Below, in pieces: positions 46,697 to 57,179 of a stretch of 64,000 bases of DNA (position 1 is its first letter; the number at the start of each line of letters is the position of its first letter). The notes beneath the pieces are model-generated. The model did no database searches, had not been told where the DNA came from, and worked only from the letters and a program-made list of their open reading frames with translations. Source of the stretch: Lingula anatina (lineage: Eukaryota; Brachiopoda; Lingulata; Lingulida; Lingulidae); contig NW_019776102.1 of assembly GCF_001039355.2 (NCBI RefSeq), positions 58,709 to 122,708 on the forward strand, in the 5' to 3' direction. The position numbers and the translations under genes were made by a program.

Positions 46697-48400
46697 ATTC
46701 CTGTATTCGAATCTGCAAGCGCTCTGTGTGCGTTCAGCGATTCGTCTTGATTTCACCAAATTCAGAGAGCGGAAGCAATTCTGAATGTTCAATTGGCAAC
46801 GTCTTTGTTATCCATGTATATATACCTGAATGTGTCCTTGACTTCAAAACCACCCACGGTCTCTGATACTTGAGTGCTTCGATTCCCCGTGGTTTCTGCC
46901 CCAAAGATGATTGACAAGTGGTTGCTTCAATATAAAACGCTGATACATGTATTTTGTTTGACAGAATGAAAGGAATGTAGGTCCACTATCGCTATTATTG
47001 TATTTGCTTATTTATTCTTTTTTCTTTGGCTTTTAACAAAACCTAAAATTCGAGGTTGCGTGTATTATTGAGGTTTATTTTATACGTTATTAGGCCTAGT
47101 GTTTTCTTTCAAGGAATGAAGCACGGATACCAATTCTTTGAGATGTTGATTTGAGAACGCGACTGTAAGTGTAAGATCATATGCTTGAGAACTTCTTTTC
47201 TGTATCATATGGCTTGAGATTTAAAAATGAAGACGCTGGCACGCATGACATCTGACATCGCATATCGTCAGAGATAATCACATATCGGCTAGCAGTTCAA
47301 TTGCCCTTTGTCACATTGCACACATATGGCGATTTCATTTAATTGATAAATAGCTAATAAAATGACTTTAATTAAGGTTAACTAGGCTGACAACATAAGT
47401 CATTCTGACCAGTTTGTCAGAATCATTAACGGGTAAAAGTGACACCCGAGCGGGCTCTCCATCAAGTAAACCACACAAAACTGGCGGCGAAGATTCTGAA
47501 ATGCGTTAGTTGAGAAAATTCAAGAGGAAAACCGCGCTCTTCACAACTATGACAAGGGAGTTGATTGGCCAACACACTGATCGCTTTAAATACATAATTT
47601 ATAATAAAGACACAAGTTATTGGATTTAAAAACGCATTCAGAGTGCATGGATCGCTTCTTGTTGGACTTATCGGGAACAGTTCAAAATTTTAAAACATAA
47701 AATGACACTTAAATGGCCCAAATCAAAATAGCAAAAATAGGGGAGGGGGACGCGTTTACCCCGTGAAATATTTATAAACGGTACCTACTTTCTCCACGAT
47801 TGGCACTCTGCACTAAGGGGTTGAAGGAGGGATCCGGATTAAGATTTAGAGATTGTAAGCATGATGTCTTTCTATTCAGCCCCTACTACGGCAGCTGGGC
47901 TGTATCCTCCCCAGGGAGTCGAGATATCCCCTTTGGAATGACCAGGCGTCTACCTCTTCTTACAGGCAGCACTATACCGCATTGTGTATTTATATACACT
48001 GCATTGCGTATTACTGTACTTTCGAACGATTATTATTTTATATCGATTTTGTTAGGGTATAAAGATTTGTAAGGAAGATAATTTTACTTTGCCAGCTGAC
48101 TGCTGTTATTTGGTTGTTTTACATAGATCTCAGGAAGACAGTGAGCTGCTTGCATTGAAATTAAAGACCAAGTTGACAAAATTACTTTTAAAATAATCAC
48201 CCATGAATAACAGTAAGCGTACGTACTTTGAATTTAGGATATTAATTTTTGTATCCCCAAGGCATTATGCAACCAGTTTGGAATATATAGAATATGAATT
48301 TAATCAAAATTGTGACCAAATATCCTATAGTAACCGTGACCGCAGGAGCATATTATATTATAATTTATATTCTTACCCATATCCATACCACATAACAAAA
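46697..48400. other. Spacer between copies D and E, 5' flank of D
   Basis: The region holds a diverged upstream region of D, then a unique stretch. It includes 47740-48060 with a 90-codon frame (47800-48072) rich in basic and Ser residues that I do not recognise. From about 48080 the unit sequence resumes, with a partner at 49860-50040 (GACTGCTGTT.TTTGG, AACAGTAAGCGTACGTA). Confidence 0.4.
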
Positions 48401-48404
48401 AAAA

Positions 48405-48490
48405 TATTTCTGGTGCTTTTCAGAGAAACAACCCGCGTGACATCAGTGTCTATTGGCAGGTAAGTGGGCCTGTGGTGATCCGCTATAATT
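48405..48490. promoter_or_regulatory. Conserved CRE/ETS-like block, unit 5 (CRE mutated)
   Basis: ATTTCTGGTGCTTTTCAGAG, TGACATCA at 48438-48445 (one change from TGACGTCA), TCTATTGGCAGGTAAGTGGG. The ETS-like core is also changed (TTCTGG). Confidence 0.4.
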
Positions 48491-48639
48491 CAGGAGCAAT
48501 TATGCCGCGATACACCTAGAGGTAGAAATAGCCACTATCTGAATATCGACCCACTTAATGACTTTTATAGAAACAACATCATGTTTTTTTTTTAGAATAT
48601 TGCACACCATCATATTGGTGCGAACGAATTTTAAATCAC

Positions 48640-49440
48640 CTGCTGATAGGCAAAATTTACAACGAAATGCCGTGTTACAGTTTTTAAAAATTTAAACTTA
48701 ACTATCCCTTCATGCTCAGCCCTTGTTTAAACCATTTCTATAAAGCCATTTCTTCGCTCAATGTAAAGACCAAGCTATCGTGCAGAAAACAGGTGGTAAA
48801 ATTACGCCTCTGAGAGCACAGCTTGTTCTTGCATGTAAACGGCAAATTATTCAGTTAATTATCTTCTAAGAGGTGATATAACAGCACTTGAAGAGCCTCT
48901 TTTAGCAGATCATGGAGCAAGAGCGGAGTCTAAAGATGAAATAATATAAGCCCTTCGATCGCATCTATGACAGTGACGCAGACGTGTTGACAACAGTGTC
49001 ACAACGGTAGACAACTTTAGGTATCTGAACAAGGTTGGCATTAAAAATGAAATGAAAAGCATCATGTTAAAGCTACTTCAAAAACGTTTGATGTTTTCAT
49101 CAAAATTACAGGGACATGTGACTTGTCCCTATGGCCATAAAAGTATAAATATGAAATAGAAATATGGGGTAAATTGGAGAAAATTTGTCATAAAAATAAC
49201 AAAGAATATAAATAACATAACAATTGGTTATACAACAATATCACTATATTACAGATAATACTCATACATGTAGATTGTAACTGAATTACATGACACTGAT
49301 TGCCCTTTCTCTCACATATTTCACATGAAGAAAATACAAATACATGATTAACCATTTTTGTTAAAGCAATTATGATTTTTTTTAATGATCACTCTTCCTT
49401 TGTCTTTTTGATACTGTTATATTGTCAGATTTGACATTGG
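48640..49440. repeat. GPCR-unit spacer sub-repeat, copy near E
   Basis: The most diverged version of the unit spacer, with partial deletions (AAGACCAAGC joined to TCGTGCAGAAA). It is non-coding. Confidence 0.5.
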
Positions 49441-49452
49441 AAATTTCAATTT

Positions 49453-49720
49453 CAGGCCACCCAACTACCAGACTCGGCATCGGTAGATCGGTACGCGCTT
49501 CGAAGTATCAGACGCGACGCCGCTCTTGCCTAGTACGCGATGTGATAATGATGCTTCTCAACGGGGTTTGGAAAGTAGTGCATCTCATCTCAGAATTTGT
49601 TCCGGGGTATCATATATGTGAAATGCGTACTGACGCACTCCTTGAAAACGGGTAGTGTGGTCTTGTCTACCTGTGAATTTGGGATCATTCGGTGCCAATT
49701 CTGGTAGTTGGGTAGGCCTG
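49453..49720. mobile_element. MITE with 5-bp target duplication, copy 2
   Basis: The left end CAGGCCACCCAACTACCAGA and right end CTGGTAGTTGGGTAGGCCTG match the element at 33968-34518. AATTT flanks both sides (49448-49452 and 49721-49725). It is 268 bases, shorter through internal loss, and its arms are more diverged. Confidence 0.85.
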
Positions 49721-49725
49721 AATTT

Positions 49726-50854
49726 TGAAAAGGTACAATGTAATAGAGGAACTGAGACAAATGGTAGCTGATTTTTTTTTAATTTAAAAATATTGAAGCC
49801 TTTTTCATATAATCCCGTCAGGTATATCGCTCTCGTTAGGTGGTAGAAATGTTTAGAAAACAGCGAGTTGGTTTAAATTGCCAACCGACTGCTGTTCTTT
49901 GGCTAATTTTCATATATCTCAGAAAGGCTACGCGCTGATTACATTATAATTGAAAAATAAGTTAACAAAATTAATTTAAAACATTCACCCATGGGTAACA
50001 GTAAGCGTACGTATATGAATTTAGTATCCTCAAAACACACTGTAACCTGTGTGGAATATATACGATATGCTTGTAATTAAATTGTAAATAAATATACCAA
50101 TGTCACTATGGACACAATAAAAAAAATAACTTATACGCATATTAAATAACAATGGTTATATAAACCTGTGCTATAGGGGCCCAATACACAACATGTGCAC
50201 TTATACTGAAGTAAGTATATAGTTTATTTATACTTATATCAAATAACAATGGTTATACGTATATTAAATAACAATGGTTATATATACACCTGTAAGTATA
50301 TAGTTTACAATAAACATAGATAATCAAATTAAGTGACATTACTATCTCTATAGTTGTTACAACTGACAACAAATCTTCCTGGTCTTATATATTAGCTTAT
50401 GAAAATAATACATGTTTATCTTGGCTTGATTCGACTGTGATCTCCGTAGCACATGTATTTTACATTTTACAAAGGTTTACGTACTGCATTCTGTCATATC
50501 ACAAAAAGAAAAGAGATGTTTTAACTGTGGTATTTATGACCTTGAACCATATCCAACTCAATGGTTTGAACCTGACAGTGGCGTCTTTTTCAATAAAAAT
50601 CATCATTATTTTTTTTCATTGAAAATATCAATATCAAACTCATTTTCCAGACCTCTGATTCTATTTGTGATATCATATAGGGATGCCATAATATAATACT
50701 TTGTATTCCATTGGATTTTTTCACGGTACATCTCTCCAGAATACCTCACACTTATTAAAGATTACATAGCGATTAGTAACATAATATACAAGGTTGGCTA
50801 AAAAAAGGTACATGAAATGTGTTCTATACTTTTGAGTGTTGATAATCTAATCCC
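49726..50854. other. 3' flank of GPCR copy E
   Basis: AT-rich. Short local repeats of ATATTAAATAACAATGGTTATA occur at about 50140 and 50260. Downstream sequence is shared weakly with 22080-22440. No gene was seen. Confidence 0.5.
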
Positions 50855-52117
50855 CTAGCATTTTAACATTTTGAAAAATGCTTGCCTAAATTTGGAATCC
50901 ATCAAACCGTATACGAATGGATTAATTGTTGAACTTAACGATAATAATTCAACGGCAATATTCCGAAGAACAGCAAAGGTCAAACTACCCTTCTCAAAGT
51001 ATTTCTCGCTCCAGATTATTATTGGATATGGACAATACAGAGCAAAGAAGCTACACAAAATAATTGCAGTCATTTTTGCAAGCTTGGCCTCTGTGTCGCT
51101 GGTCGGTAATTTGATTGTTACCTTTTTAGACTTGTCAGGGCGGATATGAGACGTAGAAGGATCGCCAGTAGACGCTGTTGCTGCCATTGGCCCTATACCA
51201 GAGGGACCAGAAATCCCGCTTTCGCCTTCCACACTTGGTCCCGGAACCACACTTGAGACCGTATTTATACATTCGAGGCTAGTAGTCGCGTTGGGCGCTG
51301 CTGATGGGCCAGCAGCTGATGGAAATTTAGGCGCCATGCCGTGACCAGCTGGTTGGTTATTCGGTGTTACAATTCGCAACCCTTGCGATAGTGTGTCCTC
51401 AGACGCGTTGCTATATTGCCCCACTTGTTGTTTTTGCTTCTTGACTTTTCTAAATATTGCAGTGTAGAAACCTAAAGCAACCAACAGACAAATAGGGATA
51501 TGCGGTGTTGCAACGTAGCGCCCGAAACTTGCCATTGCCGTCTCCGCCCTGCATTCCACGCCTGGAGTCCAGTTATTCAAGCCCATGAAGGGTATAGTAT
51601 TCAAAGAGACCATATACAGGCAGCACATTCCAGTGATGAAATAAAATCTTTTTTTCGGTAAAACTCTAGGATAGTTAATATGCCAGCATATCTTCATGTA
51701 TCTTTCAAAAGAAATTAGAGTCTGTATGAGCATTGAAAGTCCAAAAAATGTAGAAAGTGTCGCTATTTTTCCAAGGCAAAAGTACTTCTTGAAGGCCAAA
51801 TGATGCAATGCTGGAAAGATGTCTACGAGATACCCTAGGACTATATTGTAAGGCATGCTGATCAGACCAGTCAAAACGTCAACCAGTGCTAAGCTTACAA
51901 TGGCTATGTTAGTGTTCGACCGAAGCCACTTGAACTTCCAAAATGCAAAAATGACAAAACAATTAGACGTTACCGATACCAGCGATATCAAGGCTTCTAT
52001 GGTGATAAAGACGATGCAGCTCATGCGTTGACAGGGGGGAGCGGTCTCGTTTGATCCGTTCAGTGGAAAGGCGTCAGCCACCAAAGTATCATTTAACATT
52101 AGGGTGGTATTCTTCAT
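50855..52117 (-). CDS. Class A GPCR, adenosine/MECA-like, tandem copy E (intact, most diverged)
   Basis: A 420-residue single-exon receptor starting MKNTTLMLNDTLVADAF. It keeps the GPCR signature set: sequons in the N-terminus, Asn1.50, Asp2.50, ERYMKI, YCPYP in TM6 and NPFVY in TM7. Specific differences are MGLNNW in place of MGWNNW after TM4, SGLRIVTP and PNATTSLECINT in loop 3, and a truncated tail. It ends FFKMLKC where the others run on to LNLKIENI, because a TAG replaces the codon after Cys. Its TM3 run is LGKIATLSTFFGLSM. It lies at the far end of the array and is probably the oldest branch. A CACTA-like end begins 345 bases upstream of its start. Confidence 0.87.
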   Translation of the reverse strand: MKNTTLMLNDTLVADAFPLNGSNETAPPCQRMSCIVFITIEALISLVSVTSNCFVIFAFWKFKWLRSNTNIAIVSLALVDVLTGLISMPYNIVLGYLVDIFPALHHLAFKKYFCLGKIATLSTFFGLSMLIQTLISFERYMKICWHINYPRVLPKKRFYFITGMCCLYMVSLNTIPFMGLNNWTPGVECRAETAMASFGRYVATPHIPICLLVALGFYTAIFRKVKKQKQQVGQYSNASEDTLSQGLRIVTPNNQPAGHGMAPKFPSAAGPSAAPNATTSLECINTVSSVVPGPSVEGESGISGPSGIGPMAATASTGDPSTSHIRPDKSKKVTIKLPTSDTEAKLAKMTAIILCSFFALYCPYPIIIWSEKYFEKGSLTFAVLRNIAVELLSLSSTINPFVYGLMDSKFRQAFFKMLKC

Positions 52118-52462
52118 TTTCTGGTTTTCAAATCTGCTCTCTGGGTGTGTTCAACGCTTCTTCCGTAGTTCTCCTCACCTACTGTGCGAAAGCAATGATG
52201 AATATTACATTTGCACTTCTATGTAATTTCCCTGTGGCAATTACGTTTGCTGGAATTTTCATTAGTGACAGAGATAACCACAAGATTATTAAGACGTGAC
52301 TTCGTAAATACAAAACCATCCAATTATGTTTCGTTTGACAAATAATAAGAAAATATTTATACCGCATGTAGAAACATACAGCATGTGTCTACGTCTTTCT
52401 TTTTTGATCTTAGCTTTTTCCAAAACCTTAAATTCCTGGTTACAAGGAATTTTGAGGTGTTA

Positions 52463-52805
52463 CACTGTGAAAACAGATTTTGAACACATAACACACGTTA
52501 AGCACCTAAACGCGTTTAGAAATATGTGTTGAAACTAAACACGTTTGTCTTTTCAAGCTTCTCACAGAAGAAAATGCTAGACAAGTTTAGCAGTATTACA
52601 CGTTTAGCTATGTGATAAGGCTAAACACACTGGCTAAGCACCTTTCCTGCTGAGTGCGTGGAGCTGTTTTAAACATATGGAGCTGCTTAGCGTGTGGAAC
52701 TGTTAAACGCGTTGAGGTGCTAAACGTGTGAAACAGCCTGCTCAGATACTTACTGGACTTCCTTATAATAACTTGTTAATATTCTAAAAATGTCCATTAG
52801 GTACT
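52463..52805. mobile_element. CACTA-like element fragment, left end
   Basis: Begins CACTGTGAAAACAG. It follows the same order of subterminal blocks as the element in copy D: ACACACGTTA, AGAAATATGTGT, TTACACGTTTAGCTATGTG, AAACATATGGAGCTGCT and CAGCCTGCTC. A matching right end was not found, so it is a diverged or truncated relative. Confidence 0.7.
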
Positions 52806-53558
52806 AAGTGGTTTTTGTCAAAGTACTGTAATTAAGGGAAGCAATAGCTAAAGCCTCTAGGCGTAGGCCATGTTTTCGGTCTACACTTGTATAAAAGTGC
52901 ATTTTATTCTGATTCCTTATTAATGTATCCAATCTTATTTTTACTTTAGACCTAAATGATAACTGGTAAATAGAAAGCAGTATATTCATAGGCGGATTCA
53001 CTGTGGCTAATTTTGAATACATATAAAAGACATAATAATTGTATTTTTATTTTTTTTATTTATTTTTTACATTCATTCCTGATCACGCAGACAGTCGAGC
53101 GTGCTCTGCTCCAGGTAAATCATGTCAGACAGATGGTGAAGATTCTAAACTGTGTTAGCTGAGAAAATGCAACAAATGCAATCACATTGATGGTTTAGAA
53201 TACATGCTTTACACTTAAAACTATATATTCTGAGCAATCAATGGCAGATATACTTTACCTTAATCAGAATGTCATTGCCCTGTTTTGGGTGTGCATTTGC
53301 GACCCTTTAAAACTTGACCAGATTTTTAAACTTAAACTTTATGTTGTGTCCGAAGAGAAATCTTAAGGTAATTTAGTAGTACCAGATTGGAAATCGCAAA
53401 CATTTTGGTCTATGTTACAGGATTAAAATTCAAATCGGAAGTGGTATGTTAAAGATACCATAGCTTTTAAGAACATACATTTGCAAACATGGAAAACAAA
53501 AAGGTCTTATATAGGATCAAATAATTCTAGCATCAAATTCTGGCAATAGTGATAAATT

Positions 53559-53559
<1 letters not shown>

Positions 53560-53596
<37 letters not shown>
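53560..53596. repeat. (CA)n microsatellite
   Basis: About 18 CA units. Confidence 0.9.
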
Positions 53597-53598
<2 letters not shown>

Positions 53599-54273
53599 TC
53601 TCATTTCTTTATTCTTTTAACAAATTTAAGCAGTCAAATTATGTAAGAACTCCCAAATATCACAATCCATACATAGACATACTTGTACTTAATAAAGATG
53701 TCCGTAGCCGGCGTAACCAAATACGACTGATAAATTATTCCAAGCGCTTTGATGTTTTTAGAGCTTTATTTCGAAAGAATCTGTTACGATTAAATACGGA
53801 TCACAGCGGGTCCAACCATTGTACTGGATATCTGCAAATTAATGACAAAATCCTCACATTACAAGTACACCGGTTGCAAATTGCGTTCAGTTGCAAAATG
53901 CGAAGCTACTAAGCACAGTATCATTTGGCATGGGAAAGGGAACTTTGGAATTTTTTTAACTTGGGGTGTGGGCCTGGGGTTGGTTGAATCACAATAACAT
54001 TGTGATTTCTGTTATCTCCCTGAGATCATTAAAGTTAGATGCGTAAGGCTTTGAGAAACGTAAGTAATTTTTGGTGATGTGTATGGGTCCTTCTGTGTTT
54101 TTTATGACATTGGGGTTGGCCGTCCCTGGGGGTGGTTGATTCTCTTTGCACAACGTAATTTCTGCTATCTACAGTTAGACCGTTATAGTTGGGTACATAA
54201 AACACTGGGGACTCAAATGTACAGGGCCTATCATCCCCTTCCCCGCTAAGAACTGACGTGCCTGAAGAATGTA

Positions 54274-54304
54274 AGGGCGGGGCGGGGCGGGGCGGGGCGG
54301 GGCG
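54274..54304. repeat. GGGGC minisatellite with G-quadruplex potential
   Basis: About six tandem GGGGC units on the plus strand in an otherwise AT-rich context. Four or more G-runs in register allow a quadruplex. Confidence 0.85.
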
Positions 54305-55796
54305 GTCCTTATCATATAGAAATAAATAAATAAATACGGTTTTGAGTATGATAGTTTGATATAATCAGGGCTGGAGATGGTATTTATTTTTTCTAAAACT
54401 TCTAAGGCCAGACTGATAGAGTGCTGTCTTCATGCAAGATCGAAAGTTTCAAAATATTTTTAAACCGAAATCATAACGCTGGGGATACTCATGATATATG
54501 CATCTGCTTTAACTAAATTTCGTTGTTTGCATCACATAGTGATGATAAAAAAAGGTAGAAATGAAGACATTTATCGTGAACATTGATTGTGTGTTATACT
54601 AATACGCGGGTATAGAGTAGAAACTGAGAATGTCTTATTACTTGACGACACTACACTGGGTTTATTTCACCACTCAAATTTTCAGTTAATGCAGATAAGG
54701 AAATGACAGACAAAGTCAAAGCTGAAATGACACACCAAACGAAACCATTGAATATTGTCACAGAAAACTAATGTGTGTGTAAAAACGGCTAATACATTAT
54801 CTTTAATACATTATCTTTTAATACTTGTAATTATTATCTATTTTGACCTGGGATTTAACATATGTATTACTGCAAACTTAATTCATTATCGTGTATTTAT
54901 TTATTATTTTATCTATTTTCCTCTTGTGGGTAATTATCCTGTGTCTTATTCCCATATTCTTTTTTACGGGTGAACACGCTCCTTGCCATAGAGTTGCTGT
55001 GTACATGTAACTGAAGGATAGCCTTTGGAGTCTACAATATAAAGTAAAATGTGTCCCTCAGCAAGGTGGGACTACAGCACTATACTGGTGCAGAGCAGAC
55101 TTGCATTTTTTAAAGTTTAACACGGGAACCCAAAACTGTAAAAAAATATCTGCTTATTGCACATATCTGTACACTTTATTTACTCATTAATGACGTCCGG
55201 AGGTTGGCGCGGTAAACAAATACACTGCTTCATTTATAAATAAAGACACTGACTTTACTTCTAAATTTAAAGTAAATGAGAAAAGTTGAAAAATGGTGTA
55301 AACGTTTGAGTTTTTCTATAGACAGTACCCAATGCCCGTCAAAAGTCAAAATTGTATAAGGCTTTCATTTTAAAAATAATGGTTTCCTGTCTATTAATTA
55401 TACACACTAAGAATTAATATATGGTACCTATGTAATTGTTTGGTCATAGCCTTCGTAAATTGTGCTAGAATTAATAAAGATTATTATATTATTATTATTA
55501 TATATTTGAATATGAATAAGCTTTATTTCCGTGTAAAGCTCCCTTTTGGCAGAACACAATAAAAAGTCTTCAAACTGTCTTATTTGATGTACTGGTAAAA
55601 GTTTCATATCGATAGCTGAATGTAAATAAACAGTATTTTAGTTCGAAGTCACCGCTGTCATCATACATATATCCACTTCGAAAATATCCCTCTCGTGTGG
55701 GAAGTGGGTGTGACGCTTATTTCCCTTTATAACCAAAACCAAATTCTCCAAGTAGAGCGACCCATCGTGGCATATTTAACCTCGGCCTCGGGCTGA

Positions 55797-56087
55797 TCAC
55801 TTGACATGTCGAATTCCAGGTTGATATTCTAAGCTACATTTCCAGACGTAACCGCCACCGCCATGCCATCCCCAGTTATACCCAATGCCATCTTCATCCC
55901 CAGCATAGTGTGTGCCCCAGTGAAACAAGCCGTTGTCGTCTGTTTCCTCGTCTGGCATGCCGTGACTGTCAGTAAGAGTGTCGTCTGTCATCGTAGTATT
56001 CCTGTGAGCGGTGGCCACGGGGAAGTGATCGTCCATCTCTGTCAGGAAGGATTGCTGTAATATATGCGTGACCACGTTCACAGACAT
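55797..56087 (-). CDS. Unrecognised acidic, Gly/Trp-rich open frame, possible 3' exon
   Basis: The minus-strand frame includes MDDHFPVATAHRNTTMTDD, MPDEETDDNGLFHWGTHYA and YNWGWHGGGGYVWKCSLEY before a stop. GC content is higher than the flanks, and an acceptor-like TATATTACAG precedes CAATCCTTCCTGACAGAG on this strand at about 56062. It could therefore be a terminal exon starting near 56055. No domain is recognised. It may be spurious; confidence is low. Confidence 0.3.
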   Translation of the reverse strand: MSVNVVTHILQQSFLTEMDDHFPVATAHRNTTMTDDTLTDSHGMPDEETDDNGLFHWGTHYAGDEDGIGYNWGWHGGGGYVWKCSLEYQPGIRHVK

Positions 56088-56395
56088 TACGGATATGTGT
56101 AGTAAACAAAATTTTAATATATCAAGCTAAAGAAGTACTTTGAAACCTATTGAAACCTACGATATTCCAATGGTTACTATATATTAAAACCGCACTAAAG
56201 GACTTTGTGCAATGTATAACAACAGGTGTAATTTCTCGTTTGGTACATTGTAGTCCACAGCCTAATGTGAGCTGTTTTTATCCATATTAAAACACGATTT
56301 CTAAAACGACAACATCTGCAACACGAAATATCATTTAGGCCACACTTTTTTATTTTTATGGATGACATCCTGCGCGCGCACCGATTTTCGTCCGT

Positions 56396-56450
56396 TCTCC
56401 AAAAAAAAAAAAAAAAAAATCCCCCACCCCCCCAAAGAAGTCGGATGTCG
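56396..56450. repeat. Poly(A) and poly(C) run
   Basis: About twenty A residues at 56401-56419 followed by C-rich sequence. A frame crossing it on either strand is not credible. Confidence 0.7.
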
Positions 56451-56539
56451 CAAACGTCGATATTGAATTTGCCGGAAAATGCAATCGGCAATCCTCGGCT
56501 AATTCCGCAAGCTCCATATCGTCATTGTCGACTGCGGAG

Positions 56540-56660
56540 ACATCCGAGTAGTTCCGAGTGCGGAAAATGAGCTTTCTGCGCATGCGTATTATCACCACGT
56601 GGAAATATGGCCGCTTTGCCGTCAAATTCATCTCAAGAAGTTATAAAGAAGTTATAACTT
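56540..56660. promoter_or_regulatory. Orphan promoter-like block
   Basis: NRF1-like TGCGCATGCG at 56577-56586 is followed by CACGTGG and a YY1-like AATATGGCCGC at 56604-56614. The ATG inside the latter opens a 16-codon frame (MAALPSNSSQEVIKKL, 56607-56657). The design resembles the CNOT10/TMEM170 promoter. No downstream gene was recognised on either strand. Confidence 0.4.
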
Positions 56661-57179
56661 CTTGTTCATCTCTAGCATTAATTTCAAAATACACGACAAT
56701 TAAAGTCATAAAGAGAACGGGACCCGTTTTCGGATTGGTTTGCCATTGATATTGGACATGGCGATATCACCCTTTTACAATTATACGAAAGGCTGGCCGC
56801 GGCCAGCGATCATCGCCCGGAAAATTTCAGTGACATTCTGTCCAAAGCAGCACATACCAGGTTTTTTTTTTTGTAGCGAAAAATGGGTCGACAAGAGCGT
56901 CGTGGTATTTGGTTGACTGAAGGTCGGACAGGCCACCCGATAGTTGGCTGCTACGTGTGAGTCGAAGTAGACAAAATGGCATCGACCGAAATTACCTTTT
57001 TTAGATTTGGTAGTAGGAAGCATAGGCCTATCTTTGCTTCATTTTTTAACAATTCTGTGAAGTGTTTACAATGCTTTAATTTTCCGAGAGTACAAATAAA
57101 GACACGCTGTTTATTTGATATTTGTTTAATTGATTGCTATACCAACATGATTGCTATTCCATCGTCTGGAAAATAAAAT

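Larger units (their letters stand above)
52806..54960. other. Intergenic stretch, no gene seen
   Basis: AT-rich sequence with a (CA)n microsatellite at 53560-53596 and a GGGGC minisatellite at about 54274-54304. Open frames are short and show no recognisable protein. Confidence 0.5.

Noticed and set aside
47800-48072. 90-codon plus frame in the D-E spacer
   Set aside because: No family recognised, not present in sister units. Left as an unexplained stretch rather than a gene.
56356-56631. 91-codon minus frame with poly-Phe
   Set aside because: It crosses a poly(A)/poly(C) tract. The N-terminal part overlaps the promoter-like block and has no supporting splice site.
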